The notes beneath the pieces were generated by a model. The model was not told the DNA's origin and ran no database searches. It was given only the letters and a program-made list of their open reading frames with translations. From positions 1-41,766 of the forward strand of contig JADRCO010000236.1 of assembly GCA_021464525.1 (NCBI GenBank): a stretch of 41,766 bases of DNA, given 5' to 3'. Every line of letters starts with the position of its first letter. Within the stretch, counting starts at the first letter, position 1. Source of the stretch: Rhizophagus sp. LPA8_4_AMF (lineage: Eukaryota; Glomeromycota; Glomeromycetes; Glomerales; Glomeraceae). Positions 1-10,702 of the stretch are shown piece by piece. The position numbers were made by a program, and so were the translations under genes.

Positions 1-1000
1 CTAATTTCTGTTCCAATTCCTTTAGAATAACAATATCCAAGTTGATATTGAGCTTTTAAATATCCTTGTTCTGCTGATTTCTTATAATATTCAAATGCTT
101 TACTTTCATTTTTTTCAACACCATTTCCACATTCATAATATTTGCCTAAATTACATTGTGCTAATTTACTTCCGTGATTTGATTTTGTTTTATTTGTTGT
201 AGTATTAAAATAGCAATATCCAAGCTTAAATTGAACATCTATATATTCCTGATCAACTGGTTTTTTAGATTCTCCAGCTTCGTTTTTTTTAATTTGATAG
301 TATCTATCTAAATTATATTGTGCCATTTCATTTTCATTATCTGCTGCCTTGTTATACCAATAAACAGCTTGTTTTAAATCCTTTTTTGTACCTTCACCTC
401 TTTCATATAAGTATCCTAAATTATTTTGTGCCATTCCATAACCTTTTTCAGCTACTTCTTTATATAATTCAAATGCTTTTGTTTTATTAATTTCTGTTCC
501 AATTCCTTTATCATAACAATATCCAAGTTGAAATTGAGCATTTAAATTTCCTTGTTCAGCTGATTTCATAAAATACTCAAATGCCTTTCGTTTATCTTTT
601 TTGACACCATTTCCATTTTTATAACATCTGCCTAAATTATATTGTGCTTTGTTATATCCATTATCTGCTGCTTTGTTATACCAATAAATAGCTTGTTTCA
701 AATCTTGTTCTATTCTTATACCATTCTCATAAGAATATCCCAATACATTTTGTGCAATATTATGCCCTTTCTCAGCTGCTTTTCTATATAATTCAAATGC
801 TTTTATTAAATTAAGCTCTGTACCAACTCCTTTATCAAAACAATATCCAAGTTGGTATAGTGAGTTTGGATTCACATACTTCATTGATATTTTGAAATAT
901 TCAAAATCTTTTTGTTTATTAATTTCATTATTCTTAGACAGACATTTTGTACTTTCATTAGCAAGTTTTTCAAATAATTTAAATGCCTTTATCTCATCTT
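1..1000 (-). repeat. Higher-order DNA repeat inside the Sel1 array
   Basis: The stretch starting at position 2 recurs with few changes at 488 (offset about 486 nt) and more loosely near 811 and 1109. The copies encode the Sel1 segment around [15 protein letters not shown]. This indicates recent duplication of multi-repeat blocks rather than of single 36-residue units. Confidence 0.7.
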
Positions 1001-3764
1001 TATCAATCCCTTCTCCAGTTCTGTAATGCAAACCTAATAAGTATTGTGCATGCTTAAATCCTTTCTCAGCTATTATCTTAACTAATTCAAATGCTTTTAC
1101 TCTATTCATTTCAGTTCCTAATCCATACCCATAATAATAAATAAGTTGAGATTGTGCATTTATGTATTCTTGTTCGGCTGATTTCTTATATAATTCAAAT
1201 GCTTTTCTTATATCTTTTCTTACACCATGTCCTAATTGATAACACCCACCTAAATTAAATTGTGCAAACTTACATCCATTTGCTGCTGCTTTTTGAAAAT
1301 AATAAAACGATTTTTCATAATTTGTCTTTAATAGTATTTTACCAAAACAGTACAATCTAAATTGGGTTAATGCTTTTGAGAATAACGTTATGTAAAGCCT
1401 GATATTCTTATGTTTGTCTATTTCAAATCTTACTTTTTCATTGTAATAATTTTTAAGATTATTTTTTGCTATGATATTTCCGTTATTTGCCGCTTTTTCA
1501 TACCAATTTTTTGCCTGTGTCATATCCAATTTTGTTCCAATTCCATTATAAAAACAATCACCAAGTTTAAGTTGAGCATCAGCAATTTTTTTATTAGCTA
1601 AGATTTCATAATGTTGAAATGCTTTAATTTCATCTTTTTCGGTTCCTTTTCCTAATCTATAGCAATTTGCAAGATGAAGTTTTGCAATTGTATTACCACT
1701 TTTAGCTGCTTTTTTGTACCAATAAACCGACGCTCCTTCATTATTTACGGATTCATAAAAATTTCCTAAACAAAATTGCCCAATAATACTTCCATTTTTT
1801 GCTGATTCTTGATAGTATTTAAAAGCCAAAAGATGATCTAAGGTTGTTCCATATCCATCATAATAGCATTTAGCAAGATAAACTTGTGCAATCAAATAAT
1901 TATTATTCGCTGCTTTTGAAAACAGTTCAAATGATTTAATGCTATTATCTTCTTTTTCATCAACACCTATATTATAATAATAAAATAATCCAAGTAGCCA
2001 GCCATATTTTGATACGTCTTTATTACTTGATAACCAATCTATGAGATTATTAAAATTTTGATTCAATTGTAATATTTTTTTAGTAAGTATTTGTAGATCA
2101 AAACTATCTGATAGATTATTAAAATTTTGATTAGATTGTAATATTTTCTTAATAATTAGTAATTGAATTTGATCGTCAAAGGTAATTCCACTATCGTGTT
2201 TTGTAACTATATAATCAATTAATCCATCAGCTATTGCAACAGATATTGTTTCGTTCATATCTATTGATATTTGGTCTGACATGTCTGACTTGTTTGATGA
2301 ACTAGTATTTTTAAACTCCACGATATCTATATGATTTTGCGAACTTAACCTAATTTCATACATATTACTATTTTCTAACGATGCAATACGTGAAATAGTA
2401 CTTAATATTAAACTGTTGTTAATATTTAGATCATCATTTATATCCACGGTCACTTTGCTTGTTTTTGAAATTGGTCCGTATTTTTCTGATGAATAAGTAC
2501 TTTTATTATCTTCATTCAGTTCATTGAGACTACAAACACTAATTTCAGGAGAAATGATTTCTTTGAGCGTCAAAATAACTTCGTGCATATTTGGACGTTC
2601 ATTTGATTCATATTTCCAACATTCTAACAAATCAGTAAATAAAATTAATATCGATGATGCCTATAATATAAGCAATATAAGCATATTAATCATTTTATTT
2701 AATTTATTACCTGTGTATAATTTACTGTATTTAACAGGAGTTCCATCAATAATTTTTTCTCTTTTACCGTTTATTAAAGATAAATTAAAACTAACGTCTT
2801 GTTCAATACCTTCAAATGGTTCATGTCCACTTGTAATTTGCCACAATAAAACTCCAACGCTATACACATCTGATTTTTTATTTAATTTATAATTTTTATC
2901 ACCGAGCTTCTTCGGATCCACGTAGGGTATTACACCCTGTATTTTCGATGTGATACTTGATGCTTCAGTAACTTTTTTTGATAACCCAAAGTCTGTTAAT
3001 TTAATACTGTTCTGGTGTATAAGTATATTTCCCGAGTGCTAATTGTACAAAAAAAGTTTCATTAATCATTTAATACGTATCAATTTGAGACAATAATTAT
3101 TTTCAAAATATTACCACTCACCAGATCACGATGAACAATATCATTATCATGCAAAAATTCTACGGCATCTGCCAGTTGTAATGCTAAATGAGATTTATCA
3201 TTCCAATCTAGATCATTAAAGTTTATGCCTAAATAAGTATTTAGTGTACCGCCATTGGCATATTCCAATACTAATGAATAATTCTTTATCTGTTGAGCTG
3301 GATCTGCTAAATATTAAATATTTTAATAAGGAAACCAGGAAAGTGGAAATAAATTTTCTTAAAATTCATTATATATATTATAATATTACCGGTTTCTATT
3401 TTTGTGATTCCATACAATCTTATGATATTTCCATGATCATCAACACTTCTGTGTAACTTTAACTGCGCCGTATTATATAAAAATATTGTTAATTACCATT
3501 AATTTAATCAATACATACTTTTAAAATAAATACCTCTTTTATGATTTCTTCAAGAGTTTGTCTATTATTACTAAAAGATTTCAAAGCGAAGAAGTGATTA
3601 GTATTTTTCCAATTAGCACGATTGACTTTTCCATAAGAACCAGTTCCTATTGGTCGAATATTTTTAAAGTCTGAATATTCATAATATTTGATATGTTCAT
3701 CGGAAATTGACCTCTCTAACCAATCAATATAATGATTTGAATCTTTTAAGGTGTTAACTGTCAT
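1..3764 (-). CDS. TKL-type protein kinase with C-terminal Sel1 repeats (partial, 3' end outside window)
   Basis: Five exons join in frame with GT-AG introns: 3534-3764, 3390-3462, 3122-3306, 2711-3038 and 1-2623; introns are 71-87 nt. The start is the ATG at 3764, which opens a family-like N-terminus ([20 protein letters not shown]). The kinase domain lies at about residues 30-290: glycine loop GTGSYGKV, lysine in FALKSF, alpha-C glutamate region EEIIKELKLHR, hinge [10 protein letters not shown], catalytic loop HRDLHSGNIL, DFGLSKK, PYVDPKK and [16 protein letters not shown]. All catalytic residues are present, so activity is likely. A linker of about 200 residues follows, then at least fifteen Sel1-like repeats of about 36 residues (pattern AxxxLGxxYxxGxGxxxDxxKAxxWYxKAA) up to the window edge, with no stop in about 1140 codons. 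Sel1 arrays usually bind proteins, so this may be a scaffolded signalling kinase (inference). The catalytic loop is split exactly at HRDL|HSGN by an intron. Confidence 0.9.
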
Positions 3765-4085
3765 GTTTTTGTTTATTATTTTCTGGCTTAAAGTTGGACG
3801 AATAAGTTGGACGTATTGGAGTATTCTTTTATATTCAATGATAGATCGGCGAAAATTTCAAGTTTTGTATCTCCAATATGAATTGTCTTTATCCTTAATA
3901 GGAAATCATTGTCAATAAAATTTTTTTTAATGTTTGATGTTACATTCGTAAAACATAGTATAATGTACATAAATGTTTTGGAATATTCTAATTTTCTTAT
4001 TATTTTAATGGAATATAAAATCTTGTAAATTTGGAATATTTTTAATTGTTTATTATTAATATAAATAAATAAATCATGGGACAAT
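3765..4085. other. Upstream region of the kinase gene, no gene seen
   Basis: AT-rich sequence with a short direct repeat, agttggacg, at about 3792-3820. An open frame on the minus strand (3788-4084) has no family signature and composition like the surrounding DNA, so it is not called. The kinase promoter probably lies here, but no clear core element is visible. Confidence 0.4.
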
Positions 4086-4135
4086 TAAAAAAAGAAATAA
4101 ATTCTTTCGTCGGTGAGGAAACTCCGAACTCATGA
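4086..4135 (+). pseudogene. Small coding relic sharing GE(E/T)TPNS with the relic at 26848
   Basis: The plus strand reads ...INSFVGEETPNS then a stop. The same start-like piece (MNFITYLGETTPNS) opens the relic at 26848-27223, and the DNA around ggtgag...actccgaa is shared. Two such pieces in one window suggest fragments of a dispersed gene family whose full form I do not recognise. The match is short and could be chance. Confidence 0.3.
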
Positions 4136-4572
4136 TATGTAAACAAATAAAAAAAAAAAGAAAGAGAATTGGAATTTTTTTTAAAAAAAAATACAATCAA
4201 GTTTATGACTCTTTTATGAATTTATAGTATTACAATAATTATAATATTTCGATATTTCGCTGTTAGATTATAAAATAAGTATATAGCATAATGGCTAATC
4301 TATTTCATAACAGGTTTTTTTGTGATTAACAAGAATTTTTTTTTCTTTGGTATTTTGTAATTTTTATTAAAAATAACGAAATTAAAGAACCGAAATTTTT
4401 AAATTTAATACGATGTTAAATTTTGATTTCCAATGTGTTTTTTTTTATTATTTTTCGTCACATTAATGATATTATTCGTTTTTATAAAAAATCGCGTGTG
4501 ATCGGCAAAATGATCGGCATTGTGATATAACGAAAGGCAGCTATGCTAAGCTGGTGTAGATTTTTTGAAACA

Positions 4573-6650
4573 AAGTTTGAAACCACGAGAAACCTATCAT
4601 GAAATGCTATTAAGGAAGAGCTAGATATTTTAGTTCAGTACCTAACTCCCGGCTCAAGGTCATTTGTGAAAGCGGAATCTATGTTAAAAGAGTTTAAGGA
4701 AAATGTTTTCTTTAGGATAAGTGAAAATGTTCACAATTGTACCACGCTACCATTCTGCTGGTATGGAAGAAGAAGAGCACACAGGTTTATGTACACCATT
4801 ACATGCACATAGAAATTGTGCTATATCCTGCTCTGCTGGTGTTTGGAGGGATATGTATCTTGGTCTTTACATCCCTGTGTGTGTACACTTTGTAAATAGG
4901 AGGGCAATTTAATTAGTATATACTCGTGTAGCTTGTACTGGCTCAGCATGATAAACCTTTATTGAGGTCTATTGATCCTGGAGGAGGGATTAGTTATGTA
5001 TCTTATCAGGAGTTACATGCTGTTCCTTTTTTTTCACTTGACTACTACGAATACCACAGATTTTGTAAAAAAAGAGTATTACAACGTCTCCACAACCATC
5101 AAACCCACTTGATTCATATTCATCACAGTCGATTGATACTTATTTAGAACATTGCAATGATGGTTATGTAAATTACATGGAGGCATCTGATCTGTGAAAC
5201 CCGTGTGTAATAAGGGATTCTAATGGAGAGACACTGGACAATAATGCATGGAATAACATACTGTTGCTCGTTGAAACTTATCAAAAAAAAATTCCACACT
5301 GCCATTGCATCTTTAAGTGAATTCATCTTCATTTTTATTTGCTCTTCAATACAAATTTCATCAACAGTTTTCTAGTCCACTATTTTATTATATAATTGAT
5401 CACTCAGGTCAACATGGACCGATGACAGAATTGTTGAAAGATTACTTACCATCAATTCGCAAGTCTCTCCTGAATATAGATTTTAAACTACTGAAGCTAT
5501 TGAATGATCAAGATAAATTTTTTGATGAGTTATTTTTGGTAATTATAATATTATGCATCTTTCAAAAAATATTTATTTCCAAACATTTACTGAGCTAGAG
5601 TTATTAATTAATATAGGCGAAAGATTTGCAAGATGTACGTGCATGCACTGTTGAACAGTGTACTATTAAGAAGTTAGTTGATATGATGTGAGTTTACATA
5701 AAAGTTTGTTGCTAGTATGATCTTTGATGATTTATCTCAATTTGTTATATCTTATCTCTTATTTCTAGTCGTGATTTAATAGATTGTCTGAATAAGGATG
5801 ACATATTGAATATAAATATATGTTGTGAAACATAGTTCCGTTTAGAGGCCTGCAAATGGGACTAAAACTCATATCCAGCCCGGATCCAGATCCAGGTTTA
5901 GGCTGGCAAATTTTCTTTCAAATTACATTCGGGCTGGGTCCAGGCCGGCTCATAATTTTTCTGTAAACCAGATTTTTGTAATTCTGGCCAATATCGCCTT
6001 AATTCTGGCCAAGATTAAACTGGCCAAAATTAAGCTGCCGATTTTTTTGTATTTTTTGAATAAAATAATATTAAAGGCTACAATATTTTTTATAAGAAAC
6101 ATTTTACAACAAATATATTGATATTTTTATTTGAATTTGTGATTAATTCTTTTTTATCCTAAATTGATATAATTATAGGCCAGGTCTGGGCTGGGCCAGA
6201 TTTTTAGTATATTAAGGCTGGGCTGGGCTGGGCTGGGCTGGCACTTTTGGTTAATTTTCAAGTGCGGGCCAGGCCAGGTTGTAAAATGGAATCAATGCAG
6301 GCTTCTAGTTCCATTTATAGATGTATCAGCTCAAAAAGACTCAGATTACTGAGTTCAATAGTGAGTTTAATTTTTGGTTAACATTCTGTTAACAATTACT
6401 CATCAAGGTAACTGACCCTTTTATACCAATCTTGAAAAATCATTAGTTTTGAGAATACACTTCAAGCTATGACGGATTCATTGTAATATGGGTGGAGATC
6501 CTACTGAACATGCTTGGATGGGGTACAAAGTTGATGTTCTCATTAAACTACTGGGTCTTCACTGGGGCGGGAGATATCACATCTGAAAATTTACCTTACG
6601 ACTTTCCTACGTTAGATTATTATCAATATTGATATAATGCTAAACTTTCT
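4573..6650 (+). pseudogene. Decayed multi-exon gene of unknown function, interrupted by a MITE
   Basis: Coding-like pieces follow one another on the plus strand but in different frames and with stops. 4606-4812 reads from AIKEELDILVQYLTPGSRSF to FCWYGRRRAHRFMY. 4948-5100 contains RSIDPGGGISYVSYQELHAV. 5398-5540 contains HGPMTELLKDYLPSIRKSLL, apparently spliced to 5618-5690 (AKDLQDVRACTVEQCTIKKL) and 5769-5834 (RDLIDCLNKDDILNI). After the hAT-like insertion, VPFIDVSAQKDSDY continues at about 6308. 6489-6650 reads GDPTEHAWMGYKVDVLIKLL and SENLPYDFPTLDYYQY with a stop and a frameshift. GC content is higher than in the flanks. I do not recognise the family; it could be a transposon-borne gene or an ordinary gene in decay. 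Confidence 0.5.
5843..6307. mobile_element. hAT-like MITE with 8-bp target duplication
   Basis: The terminal inverted repeats are TAGAGGCCTGCA (left) and its near-complement ending at 6307 (TAGAAGCCTGCA read inward). The flanks gttccgtt (5835-5842) and gttccatt (6308-6315) match at 7 of 8 bases, as expected for a hAT target duplication. The 465-bp interior holds GC-rich subterminal repeats, including ggctg units at about 6208-6240, and no coding capacity. It sits inside the decayed gene 4573-6650, whose reading resumes after it. Confidence 0.8.
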
Positions 6651-6833
6651 AAAAATTTTATTGTAAAACTATTATTGCAACATTAAAGTGATAATTTAAT
6701 TATAATTTATTATTTAAATTATCACTTATATATTTTAATACTGAATTTTCATTGAACTTTTTAAAACCCTACGTTAATTTAATATTAAAAAATTATTTTA
6801 TTCAAACTGAATTTACTTAAGGAAAATTTTGAG

Positions 6834-7435
6834 ATGGCAGGCGGTCCTCCAAGATGCACCTGTGCTAAAGTATGGGCTGACACATTAAAACTTGGGCTAG
6901 AATTACATGATGCGTTAGCTCTAGTGAAGGAACAACCAAATGGTTTTGACACTAGCAATTTGGTTGTATGGTGTTTTATGGTGATTGGTGAGTAATCAGT
7001 TTCATCTCTTTACTCTGTTAATTCTTTAACTTATAGATCAATGATCGGCTAATTGGACGAATGATTGCTTCAGAATATTCAATTCAAATTTATGCTCACA
7101 TCATCACTGGCGGACTAATACACCTCATATTAGCATATGAGGCACCAATTCCATCAGCTAGTTGGTACATGTGCAATATGAAGATCACTTATTGCACAAT
7201 GTTAGGGTATTTGGTGAAGTTAAATTCTACAAAGACAGTGTTCAGTTGGTCAATCTCAACAATGAAGAGCAAGATTGTTGTGCTGAAGAGAAATACCTGT
7301 CCCATCTTCTTCTCCACCAATTGTGGTAATGCCGCAAAAAAAAGTGAAATGAAAAGAATGAGCTTTTTTTATAGTATATTGATTTCCCTATACGTGCTTG
7401 TGTTTTATTTTTTAATTTGTAACTTTTACACGTAA
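6834..7435 (+). CDS. Hypothetical protein, two exons, or terminal part of a decayed gene
   Basis: Exons 6834-6980 and 7037-7435 join in frame (donor gtgatt, acceptor ttatag) into 181 residues starting MAGGPPRCTCAKVWADTLKL. The second exon contains RLIGRMIASEYSIQIYAHII and a hydrophobic stretch GGLIHLILAYEAPIPSASW; the C-terminus is lysine-rich and then hydrophobic. No domain is recognised. Its composition resembles the preceding relic pieces, so it may be the same gene or a separate one of the same dispersed family. The donor is not a strong consensus, and whether it is expressed cannot be told. Confidence 0.4.
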
Positions 7436-9000
7436 TACATGTATTGTTAATTAGCTACTAGGTCAAAATTAATATAATTTTATCCTACATATTATTCCTT
7501 AAAATTTCTAAAGCTAATTTGTTTCTATCATGATTATGCAGAAATAAATTATCCCATTTTGCTTTGTAAAAAAAAGCACTTTCAAGAAATTTTTTCAAAA
7601 CAAATCAAAGTGATATATTTCGCAAAGTGAATATATTCTTGGTGGATTATTATTACACTAAAATACGACTGCAGTCATAACTGCAGTTAGTCACATGCAT
7701 GCCAATACTTTATTATTCGTGACAGTAACTGATAAATAAAAAAATGAATACATACTTGTTCTTCCATGGGCATCAATGAATAACTGAAATATGCACTGAT
7801 GCCAAGCATGGAGTATTTATTAGATACCTATGGAATAACAGGCTTATCTCATTATGTATGACATATATACCAATGGATACATGTACTGTATATAATCTGA
7901 TTTATTCCTTTCTTTACTATAAATACATATCAAATGTGTAATTATCCAATTTAAAATAAAATAGTATTTACCTATAACTATATGAATCATGAAAACATGT
8001 AAAAAATTTTTACTATTTTTATTAATTTTTACTATTTTTATTATATTTTAATACACTCAATTATTTAAATAAAATAAAATTAAATTATTTCATACACGAA
8101 CACTTTCTTTTTTTAAAAAATCCCTTTATTGTCTTTTATTGTTTTTTTTTTAATTTCGTTGTTTCAAATTTTGCTAAAAATATTAATGATTTCGAAACCT
8201 TTAACCATATTTTTTCTCTTAAAAAAAAAATTGGTCAATTGATCAAAAAGATTTTGAGTGAATTAAAAAATCTCATTTAAGAATGAGTAATTTGCCTAAA
8301 TATAAAAAGAGTGAAAAGAATAGTTATTATTTAATGCCTGAACCAAATTATTTGTTTTTTTATTAGTGTTAGTTATTAATAAATAAATATAATGAAAATC
8401 GATTAATAAATTAATAATTATTAAGTAAAAAAAAAAAAATAACTTAAAAAAACCTGGAAAATAAAATATTATTTAAAAATCAATTTAAAAAAAAAAACCC
8501 GGAAAATAAAACCAATTACAATAAAAAATTTTTTTAAAAAATAAATAAACTTCGGATTTATAAAAACCAAAAAAGGTACTTAAAACCTAATAATAAATTA
8601 TTAATAAATTCCCAGTTTATAAGAACCAAAAAAAATATTAAAAAAATACAGTAGTTATACTTTAGCGATATGCTGCGGCCAATCACATGGTCCCAAGATG
8701 ATGATATTCGACATTCCGATAACTATCGACATAATTTTACTTTCTCAAGACCATACAGTATAAATATTATATCGTTCTCAATATAACACAAACCCAAATC
8801 ACCTATATGGAGACTATTCTAAATGTCAAACAAATTTTTTGTTATGTAGATTGTTAAAAAAAAAGGAATCTCATAAAATTTATTACAATATGACGTTCAA
8901 CCCCTTAACAAGGAACACATCAACTTTAAAAAAAAAAGATTAAAAATAGTAATAAACAATAATAATATAATTATAAAGAATTAATCAAAAAGAGGATGGA
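7436..9000. other. AT-rich intergenic DNA, no gene seen
   Basis: Long A and T runs, no coding-like frame and no RNA gene. The only structured site is the pair of palindromes at 7667-7688. Confidence 0.6.
7667..7688. repeat. Two adjacent 10-bp palindromes around ctgcag
   Basis: gactgcagtc (7667-7676) and aactgcagtt (7679-7688) are both perfect palindromes separated by two bases, with catgcatg shortly after (7694-7701). They could be protein-binding sites or the core of a decayed inverted repeat; function is unknown. Confidence 0.5.
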
Positions 9001-9008
9001 TTACTAAC

Positions 9009-9355
9009 TAGGGGTTCGATCCTTAATGACTTAATCTGGATTTTAATTGAGATTAAAAACAAGGATAAGGATTGCAATCCGGATTAAAATAAGGATAAGG
9101 GTGGTTACAATCCGGATTATAAATTACATATCCAGATAATAAGGAAATGAATCCTTATTGTATTTCTTTATAATAACTCTTTTTTTTGATTATAATTAAA
9201 ATATCACTTTCATAGTTAATCAACAAACTCAATTAATCCGGTTTACATCCGTTAATCCGGATCATAATCTCTTTAAATCCGTTGTATTCGGATCATCCTA
9301 ATTAAGCTCGGATGACGGATTGATCCGGATAGTTTAAATAAGGATCGAAACCCTA
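9009..9355. mobile_element. hAT-like MITE with perfect 8-bp target duplication
   Basis: The ends are TAGGGGTTCGATCCTTA and, read inward from the right, TAGGGTTTCGATCCTTA. The flanks ttactaac at 9001-9008 and 9356-9363 are identical. The 347-bp interior has many ggatta/taatcc motifs in both orientations, typical of subterminal transposase-binding repeats, and no coding capacity. The T-loop-like string ggttcgatcc belongs to the TIR and is not a tRNA. Confidence 0.9.
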
Positions 9356-9520
9356 TTACTAACTATCATTAAAAGAAAAAATCTCTCATAAAACTTATAG
9401 ATTTTTGTTAAAAAAATAAGCATATAAACTTCAATCGTTAAAAAAAAAATTTACTAAACAAAAAAAAAAATCTTATTAACAAAAAAAATAAATAAATAAA
9501 AAATTCTGTATACTACTAAT

Positions 9521-9722
9521 ATGGAATTAATAAAGGAATGCATTATTTCTTTTAAGGGTCAAAGTTACTTGCAAATCACCAAGGTCAAGGTCGTCAACGT
9601 CAGGGTCAAAATGGTCAACATCAAGGTCGAAGTTATTGGACATCATGATTATGTTAATGCTGCCATTCAGGATATCATGTGTATTTACCTGAAAATATTG
9701 AAGAAATAGAAATGGAAAGTTG
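9521..9722 (+). pseudogene. Small Gln/Gly-rich coding relic
   Basis: One frame at 9576-9645 reads HQGQGRQRQGQNGQHQGRSY from near-repeats of ggtcaa, then hits stops; a neighbouring frame ends YLPENIEEIEMES. A frame from 9521 reads through as 62 valine-rich residues (ITKVKVVNVRVKMVNIKV). Such a repeat can stay open in several frames, so it may be only a degenerate hexanucleotide repeat. No family is recognised. Confidence 0.25.
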
Positions 9723-10641
9723 AAAAGAAATTGTAAAGAAAGAAATATCAATGATGGTTTATTAATAATTTAGTTTATTCAAAGTTTAAGCAATTAAATT
9801 TAGAGATCTTGTGGTGTACTACCGTTAAAGTAAACTACGTTTCAATTATTAAGTATAACGTGATCAGTTACTTTGGGTGAAAAACATTAAATTTTCTTAC
9901 TTATATTAGACATTCCAAGTCTCTAGGAGTCCGGTGGCCTATAAAATCAAAAGAAACACACTCCGCCTCCTGGGTTCATCCATTATCAAATTTCGCCTTT
10001 ACTTTATTAAACTCAACGCACTTTAATAAATCATCTTTAAGATTGCCATTAAAAGTTTTATTTTAGAGAATGAAACCGATAACGTGACTGAAATTGTAAA
10101 TGAAATCAGAACTTTCATTTTGAAGTGAATTAAAAAAAAAATACACTTATTTTGGAGATCTTTTACTTTTAGGTATCGACTTCCTCAGATACTACTTTGA
10201 TCAGTAATTTCAAATTGAGGCATCAAACCAGTGTCGGTTCTGATTCTTTTAATTTCAGAATGATTTCGGATTTAACTACACGAATGAAACTTAAAATTTT
10301 TTTTTTTTTTTAAAGAAATCTTGTTAACTTTTCGTCGTTGTTTTTTGTGAATAATATGTTTCAAAAGTGTCATATGTTCACATTTAGATAATAAACTTTG
10401 GAAATTAGTATAATTTATATAAAATTATAAAATTATATGAAAGAATAAAATAGTATCATCAAATACATATAGGTAAAATTTTGGAACTTTGCTGATTTTT
10501 CTTTAAGCGTAGGTCTTATCCGGATCGGTCCTTCCAAGGGAAGCACAAATTTTTATATATCTTAGTAATTACATTGTAGTTAAATAAATTTCCTTGTCAC
10601 TCAAAATTCGTACTAGAATACTTTTTGTAATAATATAAGCA
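9723..10641. other. Intergenic, no gene seen
   Basis: Unique AT-rich sequence with no convincing frame on either strand. A short hairpin (cttcc-aa-gggaag) lies at about 10530-10543. Confidence 0.5.
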
Positions 10642-10702
10642 ACCCAGCATCGCCCGGAAAAAATGGTTTCCGGCACGTGACTTCGGTCACTGATTGTTGG
10701 GT
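10642..10702 (+). other. Compact three-way-junction fold, possible structured RNA or element core
   Basis: Three nested stems fit in 61 nt: an outer stem acccagca/tgttgggt (10642-10649 with 10695-10702, one G-T pair), an arm ccggaaa/tttccgg (10654-10660 with 10667-10673), and an arm gtgac/gtcac (10677-10681 with 10686-10690) capped by ttcg, giving the stable c(UUCG)g tetraloop in RNA. The G-T pair favours a plus-strand RNA. It contains cacgtgac, a possible bHLH-type site. It matches no RNA family I know and could also be the middle of a decayed foldback element. Confidence 0.45.

Noticed and set aside
2524-2892. 122-residue plus-strand open frame
   Set aside because: Antisense to kinase exons 4 and 5, which carry clear catalytic-domain motifs.
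3788-4084. 98-residue minus-strand open frame
   Set aside because: AT-driven composition, no recognisable family, and it lies in the expected kinase promoter.
4086-4140. Minus-strand resemblance to a hammerhead ribozyme (atgag...cgaaa with short stems)
   Set aside because: The core base corresponding to G5 is wrong, and the shared GEETPNS coding reading explains the segment better.
9009-9025. T-loop-like ggttcgatcc suggesting a tRNA
   Set aside because: It is part of the TIR of a MITE with perfect target duplications, and no acceptor, D or anticodon stems fit around it.
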